Source: Prevotellaceae bacterium
Lineage (GTDB): Bacteria; Bacteroidota; Bacteroidia; Bacteroidales; Bacteroidaceae
NCBI GenBank assembly: GCA_003150315.1
Contig: QAML01000018.1
Span: 1 to 7,677, forward strand
DNA length: 7,677 nt
Direction of reading: 5' to 3'
Shown: one piece after another, positions 1-6,924 of the stretch
Numbering within the stretch: position 1 is the first letter of the stretch
Layout of the letters: every line of letters starts with the position of its first letter
The notes under the pieces: generated by a model
Told to the model about the DNA's origin: nothing
Database searches by the model: none
What the model saw: only the letters and a program-made list of their open reading frames with translations
Made by a program: the position numbers and the translations under genes

Positions 1-419
1 TTAGGATAAACGACTACACGATAACCGTCAATAAACTCTCCTGTAACTTTATCACGTTTGCGCCCTTTAATTAGGTACTGAACACATTTTGTTTTCCAAT
101 CACCAGTAGGAGACCAACCCAAACCATTCGCTGTTCTTTGTTGACCTAAAATGTCTTCTTTAAGCGCTTGATCTGTTTGAATGAATACCATTTCGCCTTG
201 AAGTAAGGTAGCGCCTTTTTTAACTCCATGGTCTGGTACGTCATCAGCTGGATAGCTATTAGTTTCCGCTTGGTCTTCCATTTCGCCAACTGATACTAAA
301 CCAGTTACAATTTTATGGTTAGTGAACTCTGGTTTTCCGTTACTTCCCTTGGCCATATCAGCTACGATTAGAGCTTCATTACCAAAGAAAATCTCACGTG
401 AATTATAATCTAATTTCAT
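1..419 (-). CDS. Major tail protein, phi13-like family (N-terminal part, cut by window edge)
   Basis: This reading frame opens with ATG at 417-419 and stays open for 139 codons to the left edge, so the C-terminus and stop are missing. The protein begins MKLDYNSREIFFGNEALIV. It has the feel of phi13-type major tail proteins, which polymerise into the siphovirus tail tube: an opening beta-rich stretch, a TLLQGEMVFIQTDQALKEDI region near residues 70-90, and then a stretch resembling the family's usual LG-containing segment. A purine-rich but imperfect ribosome site (AGAAAAGAGAAAA) precedes the ATG, 12 bases after the stop of the previous gene. The position directly after the neck genes is where the tube protein is normally encoded in this phage type. 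The family call rests on remembered resemblance plus gene order. The alternative is a differently folded tail tube protein with the same role. Confidence 0.75.
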   Translation of the reverse strand, partial: MKLDYNSREIFFGNEALIVADMAKGSNGKPEFTNHKIVTGLVSVGEMEDQAETNSYPADDVPDHGVKKGATLLQGEMVFIQTDQALKEDILGQQRTANGLGWSPTGDWKTKCVQYLIKGRKRDKVTGEFIDGYRVVVYP

Positions 420-431
420 TTTTTCTCTTTT

Positions 432-797
432 CTATAATTTCATTGAATTAGCATAATTAGCACCTTTTTTCAATGTTGTTTTAACGTCTTGCATACCCTT
501 TTTTTCAACTAAGAAGTACATGCCATGATAGCCACTAGTATAATTAGCTCTAGTCCCTGCATTAACTACTATTTTATCGCCTTTTTTAACTTGCTTTAAG
601 TTACTTGACAATTGCCCAGTATTTTGATATCTGGCATAAGTATAGGTATGACCGTGGCTTCTGATTAATCTAGTTCTTCGGCTTGCAGCATTTGCCTTAG
701 CCTTAAACTCTGCTTCAAACCAATCGCCCATGCGTTCTGTTACTTTAGTTTGCATTTCTTTAGCTATGCTTGATGTATTAAGTAAATTCATTGCCAT
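432..797 (-). CDS. HK97 gp10-like neck/tail-completion protein
   Basis: This is a 121-residue basic protein beginning MAMNLLNTSSIAKEMQ. An N-terminal amphipathic helix region rich in K, R, E and A (about residues 10-45) is followed by a beta-type segment with TGQLSSNLKQVKKGDKIVV (about 60-78) and GYHGMYFLVEKKG (about 89-101). This matches the general pattern of HK97 gp10-like proteins, where a TG-x-L motif precedes a strand and a Y/H-rich edge. Such proteins act at the head-tail neck or in tail completion. The frame is open upstream to 818, but I place the start at the ATG at 795-797 because AGGTGG lies six bases before it. A second ATG at 789-791 forms an ATGA overlap with the previous stop and is a possible alternative. 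The gene overlaps its upstream neighbour by 10 bases, which suggests translational coupling. Confidence 0.6.
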   Translation of the reverse strand: MAMNLLNTSSIAKEMQTKVTERMGDWFEAEFKAKANAASRRTRLIRSHGHTYTYARYQNTGQLSSNLKQVKKGDKIVVNAGTRANYTSGYHGMYFLVEKKGMQDVKTTLKKGANYANSMKL

Positions 798-1129
798 GCT
801 TGACCACCTGCACCACAAGGTAAATAAACAGTTCCAGTATAATTGTACAAATGGCTATTTTCCGACCAGTTTGTCATATTCCAACCGTTTTGCAGAACAT
901 CTCCGACCAGTCCGACAAGTTCATCGTCAACATCTTTAACAGATAAAACAACTTGATAATAGTAACCCATGACAAAGCTCGTATTATCCATTTTAAGCAC
1001 CTTTGAGTCACTAAGTGATAAATATACCGTCTTGTCTTCTATCGTGTCCTTAACGCCTAAAATAACGTCATTTAGAGGCATTGTAAGTAAATTGTTGTAC
1101 CAATCTATATAAGAATCGAATTCATTCAT
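788..1129 (-). CDS. Putative tail terminator-like neck protein
   Basis: This is a 113-residue acidic protein beginning MNEFDSYIDWYNNLL. It has an N-terminal helix (about 1-17) and then alternating strand-like segments (VYLSLSD, about 35-41; GYYYQVVLSVKD, about 55-66). A helix follows (DDELVGLVGDVLQNGWNM, about 68-85), and a final strand near 96-103 (YTGTVYLP). This alpha-beta-beta-alpha-beta order resembles tail terminator proteins (lambda gpU / SPP1 gp17 type), which cap the tail tube and meet the head connector. That assignment is inferred from the secondary-structure pattern and position, not from a diagnostic motif. The ATG at 1127-1129 overlaps the preceding stop in an ATGA arrangement with only a weak GGGAT upstream, so translation is probably coupled. 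The C-terminus is Gly- and Gln-rich. Its place before rather than after the gp10-like gene differs from the order I would usually expect. Confidence 0.45.
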   Translation of the reverse strand: MNEFDSYIDWYNNLLTMPLNDVILGVKDTIEDKTVYLSLSDSKVLKMDNTSFVMGYYYQVVLSVKDVDDELVGLVGDVLQNGWNMTNWSENSHLYNYTGTVYLPCGAGGQAWQ

Positions 1130-1440
1130 ATCCCGTTACTCACGACTCCTTCTAAAATCATCTTATTATTCTTAGGGTCTCTTTCCCATGTTGTACGCTT
1201 GAAAGTTTCGCCTTTTTCGTCTAAGAAATAGTTGAAAATTAAGTCTTCCATTTCTCCGATTCCGTTAAGCTCGTATCTTACATTTTTACCTAGTCCAATC
1301 ATAGAAAACTCATCAAGTCTTGACTGATTGATTCTCTGTTTAACTGCTGGTAAAACGATAGGCTTTATAACATTAGCTTCTGCACCGTTCTTCTTCTTAA
1401 CAGTCGTTTCAACTTGCAATGTTACTTGTGAAAATATCAT
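1126..1440 (-). CDS. Putative head closure / head-tail joining protein
   Basis: This is a 104-residue protein starting MIFSQVTLQVETTVKKKNG. It is mostly strand-like, with few helices. It contains a basic VIKPIVLPAVKQRINQ stretch (about 24-39), then KNVRYELNGIGEMED (about 52-66), and a final TTWERDPKNNKMILEG region (about 83-98). Small beta-barrel proteins of this size and position (SPP1 gp16 or HK97-type head-tail joining family) sit under the connector ring and close the head after packaging. I see no catalytic motif, as expected for a structural protein. The ATG at 1438-1440 shares one base with the previous stop (TAATG), and a strong GGAGG lies seven bases before it, inside the end of the connector gene. 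The functional call leans on gene order and size. Confidence 0.55.
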   Translation of the reverse strand: MIFSQVTLQVETTVKKKNGAEANVIKPIVLPAVKQRINQSRLDEFSMIGLGKNVRYELNGIGEMEDLIFNYFLDEKGETFKRTTWERDPKNNKMILEGVVSNGI

Positions 1441-1703
1441 TAAATACCTCCATAATACATTAACTCTTGCAAAGAAGCCAAACGTTGATTTTCAGCATTT
1501 CGCCATTGTTCTGCTGGTTCATCAACAATATTAAGCCGACAATAACAAGAGATAAATTCTTTCACTAATACGCTTGTTTCGTCAGCTTTAATACCATTTT
1601 TTTCTAGCAATTTAATAGCTATTGAACGGAATAAGATAAGTTTACTATCATAAGCTGTTACTAAAATCGGAATACCACAATAGACTTTAATATAATCTAT
1701 CAT
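1440..1703 (-). CDS. Head-tail connector protein, gp6-like
   Basis: This is an 87-residue, mostly helical protein beginning MIDYIKVYCGIPILV. It has helix-forming stretches at about 19-36 (YDSKLILFRSIAIKLLEK), 40-55 and 62-82 (EPAEQWRNAENQRLASLQEL), and ends MYYGGI. A short, all-helical protein directly after the major capsid gene is typical of the gp6-like/gp15-like connector family, whose ring attaches beneath the portal. The ATG at 1701-1703 has one of the best ribosome sites in the window (GGAGG, six bases upstream) and stands 20 bases after the capsid stop, so it is probably translated independently. It contains three cysteines (residues 9, 53 and 55) with no zinc-finger spacing. The family assignment rests on size, helical pattern and position. 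Confidence 0.6.
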   Translation of the reverse strand: MIDYIKVYCGIPILVTAYDSKLILFRSIAIKLLEKNGIKADETSVLVKEFISCYCRLNIVDEPAEQWRNAENQRLASLQELMYYGGI

Positions 1704-1723
1704 TTACTTCCTCCATTTTATTC

Positions 1724-2905
1724 TTATGCTACTGTAATTACTGCACCAGCGTTAAGAGTTTCAACGTGTCCGCTTGTTAGTGTTTCAACCAAAATCATGT
1801 TGCTATTAGTTTTCCATTCAAAGGCATCAACTTTAGTAAGGTCTTGCATATCAATATGATATTTTTGGTCTACCAATACAGTAGGTTTAACAGCCTTTGT
1901 ACCTGTATAGACAATGATTTCATCTACTCCAACTTCAGAAGCAATTTCAGTATCGTCATTTTTAATACGAACATTAGCGTTAGCAGTCGCTTGACGTAAC
2001 TCATCTAACAAGGCTCTGCGGTCTTCTGCTTTAACAATCAAATAACGACGACCAGCAGTAGGACGAACAAAGTCAACCGCTTCTTCAATAGCGTCAGCAA
2101 ATGGAGTTTTGCCAGCTGATTTAGCTTTTGTAGTAATCTTTTTGATTTTTTTAGCGTCTGCTTCTTTTTCGATTGATTTAAAGCCGTTTGTTCCGTCTCC
2201 CTCAACAAGCGCAAGGTCAACAATTTTATTAACAATAGCTTGTGTAAGTTCTGCTACAATCAAGTTGTAAAGTTCAGAATATGACATTTGAAGTCGTTTA
2301 ACACGTTCAGCAAGTGATTGCAATTTATAAACCATTACAGGTTCAAGAGTATCAATAGTGAGTGTGGCTGCCTGCTCTGTTTTTGTTTGTCCGTCTTTGT
2401 GGACTTGTGCTTCATTTGATGAATCAAAAGAGCGTGATACGAGCAAAGCGCCGACATTTGTAACATGGAAAACTTTGAATACTGGGTTAGTATTTAACAA
2501 AGCTGTGTTGATTGACTCAACCAATTTACGTGGAAGTTGGAAAGTTGTATCTGTGATAGTTACACCATTTTCAGCAAGTTTTGCGTTCCAAGCGTTTTTA
2601 ATTTCTGACTTTCCAGAGTTCTTTTTCAATACATCAAAAAATTCTGTTACAGCGTTTTGTGATTTAATAAAGTTTGTCATTTTAGCTTTTCCTTTTGGTT
2701 TTTCTTCCTGTGCGTTAAGTTCGTTCTCAATTTTGATAATTTCAATTGAATTTTCTGAAAGTGTTTTTTCTAATTCTTGTACTTTTGGCAAGTCTTCAAT
2801 TGCGTTTTTTACTTCAAAGCCACTAATTTGAGATTTTAAAGATACGTTATTTTCTTTAAGCTCTGCCAAGCGGTTCTGTTTTTCGATTAAATCAGGTTTA
2901 TTCAT
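1724..2905 (-). CDS. Major capsid protein, HK97 fold with N-terminal delta (scaffold) domain
   Basis: The protein has 393 residues and builds the icosahedral shell. Residues 1 to about 70 are charged and heptad-like (PDLIEKQNRLAELKENN at the start, then NAIEDLPKVQELEKTLSEN), as in the coiled-coil delta domain of HK97-type capsid precursors, which the neighbouring protease normally removes. The rest carries the shell domain, with an E-loop-like region (SFDSSNEAQVHKDGQTKTEQ, about 160-180), a long spine helix (LQSLAERVKRLQMSYSEL, about 196-213), and a C-terminal strand region ending GHVETLNAGAVITVA. The frame stays open to a TTG at 2924-2926. I prefer the ATG at 2903-2905 because the N-terminus MNKPDLIEK then begins the coiled coil directly, although its ribosome site (AAAGAAA) is poor. 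It overlaps the protease gene by 8 bases. An internal ATG at codon 76 has a better SD than the main start. Confidence 0.9.
   Translation of the reverse strand: MNKPDLIEKQNRLAELKENNVSLKSQISGFEVKNAIEDLPKVQELEKTLSENSIEIIKIENELNAQEEKPKGKAKMTNFIKSQNAVTEFFDVLKKNSGKSEIKNAWNAKLAENGVTITDTTFQLPRKLVESINTALLNTNPVFKVFHVTNVGALLVSRSFDSSNEAQVHKDGQTKTEQAATLTIDTLEPVMVYKLQSLAERVKRLQMSYSELYNLIVAELTQAIVNKIVDLALVEGDGTNGFKSIEKEADAKKIKKITTKAKSAGKTPFADAIEEAVDFVRPTAGRRYLIVKAEDRRALLDELRQATANANVRIKNDDTEIASEVGVDEIIVYTGTKAVKPTVLVDQKYHIDMQDLTKVDAFEWKTNSNMILVETLTSGHVETLNAGAVITVA
2678..2696 (-). promoter_or_regulatory. Possible internal ribosome binding site and start within the capsid gene
   Basis: AAAAGGA at 2690-2696 stands nine bases before an in-frame ATG at 2678-2680 (codon 76 of the capsid gene, MTNFIKSQNA). 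The match to the ribosomal anti-SD is better than at the annotated capsid start. Initiation here would produce a 318-residue protein that lacks the coiled-coil scaffold domain. The motif lies at the junction between that domain and the shell domain, in a Lys/Gly-rich linker (KPKGKAK). It may be accidental, because Lys-Gly codons (AAA GGA) resemble an SD. Confidence 0.3.
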
Positions 2906-3434
2906 ATTTCTTTTTGATATCCTCAATTTCTTTCAAAGCGTTACGGCTTTCAATAATTTTGTTACGTTCTTTTGTGAGTTCTTCGCCCAATGCATTTTGA
3001 ATAAACTTTGCGTTAGGGTCAGCTGGTACTGAAACAAGAGAAATCTCTTTAAACTGTGCTTTATTTACAACTAGAGCATCATTTTCATTAAACTCATAAT
3101 CTGTAATGTAATAGGCAATTGATAGTGAGTCAAAAGCGCCATTTTCAACAGCCTTATTAATGTTTGGTGCATTGTCGTAAAGCGTAAAGTCAGTCAGGTA
3201 TTTATTAGTAGCTAAATCATAGTAAACTTTTGCGTCCCCGATGACTTCGCTAGATCCAGCACCATGTTCATATAGCAATGGATATCGTTCTCTAGCAAAC
3301 TCAATACAGTTAGGAGTCAAGATAATACCATTACGGTTCTCTACACCAACTTCTGACCCAATACCTTGGAACGACTTAGAACCGTCCTCGTTTTCAGTCA
3401 CTTTAATTTCAGCACTATTGGTTATTAGTTTCAT
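2898..3434 (-). CDS. Prohead maturation protease, HK97/U35 family
   Basis: This 178-residue serine protease acts inside the prohead to remove the capsid delta domain before DNA packaging. Its length suits the family. Expected landmarks are present in order: LLYEHG with the presumed catalytic His57, FDSLSIAYY (101-109) with the presumed catalytic Ser105 in an S-I-A-Y version of the usual S-I-G-F motif, and the strongly conserved KEISLVSVPADPNA (129-142). The C-terminal tail (about 150-178) is a charged helix. The ATG at 3432-3434 lies 20 bases inside the end of the portal gene, and an in-frame TAA shortly upstream prevents a longer product. The nearest good SD (AAAGGA) is about 14 bases away, so coupling to portal translation is likely. 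It lies between portal and capsid genes, as in most HK97-type phages. Confidence 0.9.
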   Translation of the reverse strand: MKLITNSAEIKVTENEDGSKSFQGIGSEVGVENRNGIILTPNCIEFARERYPLLYEHGAGSSEVIGDAKVYYDLATNKYLTDFTLYDNAPNINKAVENGAFDSLSIAYYITDYEFNENDALVVNKAQFKEISLVSVPADPNAKFIQNALGEELTKERNKIIESRNALKEIEDIKKKYE

Positions 3435-4551
3435 CTGTGCTTGTTACGTCCTTTCTACTGCCTTGTAGGTCACTTAGACTGTTAACAGCAACCGCATTAA
3501 GGTTAGTTATGTAAATATCTCCACCCTCGATTGGTTGCTCGCCCATTTTAACAAGAAGTTGATTTACTGTAAAAATAGGAGCGTTAATATTTTCATGATA
3601 CAAGTCAATTAATTCTTTCAAAGTTGCAAACTTGAATAGCTGGTTATCTACGATTATGCGTTCATAATATAAATTATCCTTATTTATTCGTCTGCGGTTT
3701 GTTGAAATCAGTTTATAAGTCAGTTCCTTTTCAAGTTGAATCAGTAAAGGAATGATAGTAGAGTTGTAAAAATAAATTTGTTGTTCTTGCGTAGCAGTAC
3801 CAAGCAAAATATTTTCATTCATAAAGTAACCTGTCAAAAGTTCCGATTTAATAAGGTCAATTTCATCTTTATTTAAAACAGAATAATCTTTTTTAAGTTC
3901 TACAATTTCCGTCTTGTTATCAACTGGCGTCAAACCGTTGTAACTCGAACTCTCTTGCATATTCTTTATTGTTGTTAAGGCTTTTTCTCGATACTCTTGT
4001 GTATTATCAATATCAAGAAAGGCATTAATTTTCAACAAGCCACGCAATTTACCTTGTTCCAGCTTAGTTTGAATACTAGCCAGAGCATTGTCTAAAATAC
4101 TTGTATCTTCATTGATATAAAAAGGACTGATAAGCCTTACTAATTCTTCAGGTTTATATTCTTTTTTATCATTAGCAAACAGTAAGTCTAATAGATCGCC
4201 CGTTTCACTGTCAAATATAGGGTACAGGTCAACATAGCGCGTGCATAGTAACTTTTTAATTACTTTCTGCCAAAACTCCATACTATTGTGTTCGCCCTTA
4301 GGGCTCCAATTGAGGACCTCATCTAAATCAGAACCTGCCTTACTAATCAAAGTATCAGAACCAACATCAGATTTTTTATATTTTACATGATTAAATTCTA
4401 CTTTTGTTATTTCATTAGCAATTTTATTGTGAATGTTAGTCACAAAGGCACTTGTATATTCTACCGCTTCGTTTTGCCACGCTGCAACTCTTTGAGTATC
4501 ATTGTTTAGTTTTCCACGTGAAAATGTTACTACTTTTCCGAATAAGTTCAA
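3415..4551 (-). CDS. Portal protein, HK97/phage_portal family
   Basis: This is a 378-residue protein expected to form the dodecameric ring at one capsid vertex, through which DNA enters and to which the neck attaches. Recognisable portal features include TRYVDLYPIFDSETGDLLDL (about 104-123), the YNGLTPVDNKTEIVELKKDYS segment (about 204-224) typical of the clip/stem area, the helix LIKSELLTGYFMNENILLGTATQEQQIYFYNSTI (about 233-266), and the tail motif TVNQLLVKMGEQPIEGGD (about 328-345). It is somewhat short, and the polar C-terminus ends DETNNQ. The start is TTG at 4549-4551. The upstream codons in this frame run directly into the stop of the preceding HNH gene, the next in-frame ATG is codon 91, and AAAGGGG precedes the TTG. 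The stop overlaps the protease start. Confidence 0.88.
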   Translation of the reverse strand: MNLFGKVVTFSRGKLNNDTQRVAAWQNEAVEYTSAFVTNIHNKIANEITKVEFNHVKYKKSDVGSDTLISKAGSDLDEVLNWSPKGEHNSMEFWQKVIKKLLCTRYVDLYPIFDSETGDLLDLLFANDKKEYKPEELVRLISPFYINEDTSILDNALASIQTKLEQGKLRGLLKINAFLDIDNTQEYREKALTTIKNMQESSSYNGLTPVDNKTEIVELKKDYSVLNKDEIDLIKSELLTGYFMNENILLGTATQEQQIYFYNSTIIPLLIQLEKELTYKLISTNRRRINKDNLYYERIIVDNQLFKFATLKELIDLYHENINAPIFTVNQLLVKMGEQPIEGGDIYITNLNAVAVNSLSDLQGSRKDVTSTDETNNQ

Positions 4552-4563
4552 TTTTTCCCCTTT

Positions 4564-4848
4564 CTACCATAAACTCACGCCCTTCCCTCGTTTATACTCG
4601 CCTGTTTTCTTGTTATGGCAAGACTTACAAAGGAGTTGTAGGTTATCGGGGTTCAGCGCTATTTTCCAATCATCAAGGTTTTCCCAAGTTAGCTCTATAA
4701 TATGGTCTACTTCGTATTTTTTAGCACCGAATGCACCACATCTTACGCAAGTCATTTTGTCTCGTTGTCTTACATAATCACGGACTGCCAACCATTCTTT
4801 TTTATTATACCAACCACTTTCTCGAACTGTATCAACGTTATACTTCAT
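4564..4848 (-). CDS. HNH endonuclease, packaging-associated type (HK97 gp74-like)
   Basis: This is a 94-residue intact HNH protein. Two Cys pairs, C34-x-x-C37 and C74-x-x-C77, would bind a structural zinc. The core reads [10 protein letters not shown] (46-55), with the catalytic-type Asp48-His49, followed by [17 protein letters not shown] (66-82), which supplies the conserved Asn and final His78. The N-terminal helix ([18 protein letters not shown], 13-30) matches the usual W-x-x-x-R-x-x-x-L-x-R-D lead-in. Small HNH proteins of this type, beside terminase genes in cos phages, are known to work with terminase in cutting cos DNA (HK97 gp74 is the studied case). A homing role is less likely for this compact form. 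The ATG overlaps the end of terL by 11 bases with no strong SD, so coupling is likely. Its stop lies 12 bases before the portal TTG, in the same frame. Confidence 0.85.
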   Translation of the reverse strand: MKYNVDTVRESGWYNKKEWLAVRDYVRQRDKMTCVRCGAFGAKKYEVDHIIELTWENLDDWKIALNPDNLQLLCKSCHNKKTGEYKRGKGVSLW

Positions 4849-6460
4849 CTGACACCGCCATTTCTAATGCCATTGTCAAAGCCACAGTAGGGTCAATTTT
4901 GTCTTTTTCAAGTTTTTTAGTATACATATAGTCCCCACTTTGTCCGATTTTAACAGCAGTATTATTTAAAGCCCACTGCATGACTTTTTGATTATGGATA
5001 AGTTTATTTTCTACTAACTTAGATTTTAATAACTTAATATAGTCATTCATTGAGAAACCTTGTCGAATCGCTCTTTGGTTATCTCCATCTTTATCAAAAA
5101 AGTAACGCTCAATCAACCCTTTTAAAATCTCATAGCGAGCTGGGTCGTATCCGATTTTTCTAAGTCTGCACCCTGTCTTAGTTCTAAAGTCATTAATATA
5201 TGGTATTAAGTCATTTACATTAATGTATTCCGTATCAAGTAGAATAAGCTCTCCTCTGTCAACAAATTCAGTCCATAGTTCTTGCTGTTCTGTGTCCAGT
5301 TGCTCATATTGCGAACGTACAGAGAATGTAAGTGTATGGCTGTAAGTTTTACCCTCTAACTCACAAACAAATGACACAGCGGTTAAATCGCCAATTAAGG
5401 ATAGGTCAATTCCGACATAAGTTCTATTTTTATTAAATACAGATAAATTGAACTCTGTTAGTTTAGTATCTTGCGGAGTGAAGTAGTAAGCTGTATCTTG
5501 CATAGGTAAGCCCATATTAAACGCTAAGAACTTATTTTGTAACGCTGGATCTCCTTGCGCAAGTTCGTATTCTTCAATAACTCCTGACCACTTAGGAACA
5601 TCGCCAATAAGAGGTAATGCCATAGTCCAATTCTTTTTATCTTTAACCTGCTCATGATTTTCTAACATGTAAAGCAAGCCGAATGACCTATCATTATAAA
5701 ATTCTTCCTCTGACTTGAAACGCTCGACAAGTTTATCATAAAGTCCATCTCGTTTAAGTCCGCCAGAAGTGATATAAATACTTTGCCAGTTATCTTGCTT
5801 TTGTCGTGAACCTTTATTAACTGATTCTGTTATATCTTCGCCATAAGTATGAACTTCATCAAATATATTAAGCGAACTATTACCACCTTGCGCCCTTAAA
5901 GTATCATTTGTTTGCTTTTTGAAAGTGGTTTTAAAAGAAGTAAATTCTAGTCCTTGTTTTGTACTCTTGAAAATCTTGTTTTCGTTGTACACTCTTAAAG
6001 TATCACTTGCTTCTGTTTGGTTTCGTACTTGGTCAAATACGTGTCTAGCCTGTGTATTATCGTATGCAATAACTAGACTTTCTCCGCCATATTGTCCGCC
6101 TAAAATCATCCAGTTAAGCACGCGCGTAGCCATTAAACTTGACTTACCAGAGCCACGACCTAAATTAAGGAAAATTTCATTAATTAGGTTTACCTGAACA
6201 CCTTTTTCGTCAATCATATCATAGCCGAGCATTAACTCGTACCAATATTTTTGCGTAGGGTGTAACTTAATTTTCATCAAATTTCCAGTAGTAAGGTAAA
6301 AGTTATCTTCTATCCACTCGATAGCTTGAGTAACTCTATCATAACGATAAATATATTTCTCATGAATTCTGATTTGCTTTTTAATAGTTTTACGCATATA
6401 TTTATTTAGTTCTATGCCATGTTCTTTATTATAAGCCAACATTTGATTCATGTAATACAT
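4838..6460 (-). CDS. terL: Terminase large subunit (ATPase and nuclease)
   Basis: This is a 540-residue packaging motor protein that hydrolyses ATP to pump DNA into the prohead and cuts the concatemer. The N-terminal ATPase shows a Walker A-type loop GRGSGKSS (101-108), a Walker B LNIFDEVH (197-204, with Asp-Glu), and a coupling motif YITSGG (229-234). The C-terminal RNase H-like nuclease shows acidic sites in [13 protein letters not shown] (350-362), LLDTEYI (407-413), GYDP (437-440) and [15 protein letters not shown] (522-536). Length and motif order fit Terminase_1-type large subunits. The frame is open to a TTG at 6470-6472, but I choose the ATG at 6458-6460 because GAGG stands six bases before it. 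That SD lies in the last codons of the broken HNH gene. The C-terminus overlaps the next HNH gene. Confidence 0.95.
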   Translation of the reverse strand: MYYMNQMLAYNKEHGIELNKYMRKTIKKQIRIHEKYIYRYDRVTQAIEWIEDNFYLTTGNLMKIKLHPTQKYWYELMLGYDMIDEKGVQVNLINEIFLNLGRGSGKSSLMATRVLNWMILGGQYGGESLVIAYDNTQARHVFDQVRNQTEASDTLRVYNENKIFKSTKQGLEFTSFKTTFKKQTNDTLRAQGGNSSLNIFDEVHTYGEDITESVNKGSRQKQDNWQSIYITSGGLKRDGLYDKLVERFKSEEEFYNDRSFGLLYMLENHEQVKDKKNWTMALPLIGDVPKWSGVIEEYELAQGDPALQNKFLAFNMGLPMQDTAYYFTPQDTKLTEFNLSVFNKNRTYVGIDLSLIGDLTAVSFVCELEGKTYSHTLTFSVRSQYEQLDTEQQELWTEFVDRGELILLDTEYINVNDLIPYINDFRTKTGCRLRKIGYDPARYEILKGLIERYFFDKDGDNQRAIRQGFSMNDYIKLLKSKLVENKLIHNQKVMQWALNNTAVKIGQSGDYMYTKKLEKDKIDPTVALTMALEMAVSDEV

Positions 6461-6470
6461 TTTATACCTC
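6461..6470 (-). promoter_or_regulatory. Ribosome binding site deciding the terL start
   Basis: On the minus strand GAGG followed by TATAAA leads to the ATG at 6458-6460. This spacing favours that ATG over the in-frame TTG four codons earlier, which itself overlaps the SD. The site is formed by the final Glu-Val codons and TAA stop of the upstream endonuclease gene. Confidence 0.7.
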
Positions 6471-6924
6471 AAATTCTACATTTAATATACCTTTTTTTAT
6501 TCTATTCTTAACAGTAGTTCTACTTAGTCCCATTTTTCGAGCCAATTCATTTATGCTATTAAATTTTAACCCTTTATAAACAAGTTTTTTACAACCGTGT
6601 AATTCTCCATTAAAATTGTTTTTTAAATGGTCAGTTCCAACACGTTCAAACATTCTTCTTGTATTTTCGGCTTGTGTTACATACTCAAGATTAGACAAAC
6701 TATTGTTTTCTTTATTTCCGTCTTTGTGGTCAACGGTTAAGCCACTTTTACCTCTGAACGCTTCCATTATAACTCTATGTAGCCAAGTGTTTTTTATTAC
6801 AAATATAAATTTTATAATAACCATTCTTTTGTAAAGTTGGCTTCATCATTTTATTTTGAGAAAGGCTGTAAATATTACCGTCTTCATAAACTATATATTT
6901 ATCTTTATAAGTTACACTTTTCAT
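6462..6924 (-). pseudogene. HNH_3/NUMOD-type homing endonuclease, apparently frameshifted
   Basis: Two overlapping frames together read as one homing-type HNH endonuclease. The first opens with ATG at 6922-6924, encodes KYIVYEDGNIYSLSQNKMM then NGYYKIYICNKK (the usual N-terminal beta domain), and stops at TAG 6775-6777 after 49 codons. The second frame (open from 6824) continues with TWLHRVIMEAF, then VDHKDGNKENNSLSNLEYVTQAEN (HNH core with Asp-His and the NN/NLE asparagines). A helix-turn-helix NUMOD1-like tail, FNSINELARKMGLSRTTVKNRIKKG, follows. The frames meet at a six-A run (6790-6795); removing one A joins them as ICNKNTWLHR and gives 153 residues, a normal family length. The ATG overlaps the terS stop (ATGA) behind a strong GAGGGG. 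The frameshift may be a true mutation or a homopolymer sequencing error. The downstream piece alone (120 codons from ATG 6824) keeps the HNH core but has a poor SD. Confidence 0.8.

Noticed and set aside
2038..2235. 65-codon minus-strand frame inside the capsid gene
   Set aside because: It is out of frame with a well-supported gene and its Leu/Lys-rich composition is a by-product of the capsid codons.
2358..2831. 157-codon plus-strand open frame
   Set aside because: It lies wholly within the capsid gene on the opposite strand, has no ribosome site or recognisable domain, and is Ser/Phe-rich as expected of an antisense reading.
2903..2926. TTG at 2924-2926 as the capsid start
   Set aside because: The added residues RISKRN do not fit the coiled-coil start, and no good SD precedes the TTG. 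The ATG at 2903-2905 is preferred.
4502..4777. Overlapping plus-strand frames around the HNH-portal junction
   Set aside because: They are antisense to an HNH gene with clear catalytic residues and to the portal start, with no ribosome sites.
5919..6197. 92-codon plus-strand open frame
   Set aside because: It is antisense to the conserved terL ATPase region, with no supporting signals.
6458..6472. TTG at 6470-6472 as the terL start
   Set aside because: The TTG overlaps the GAGG that serves the ATG at 6458-6460, and it has no ribosome site of its own.
6787..6798. Programmed -1 frameshift site (A-AAA-AAC) in the HNH gene
   Set aside because: The heptamer is in the wrong phase. The needed shift is +1 (or loss of one A), and no downstream structure was obvious.
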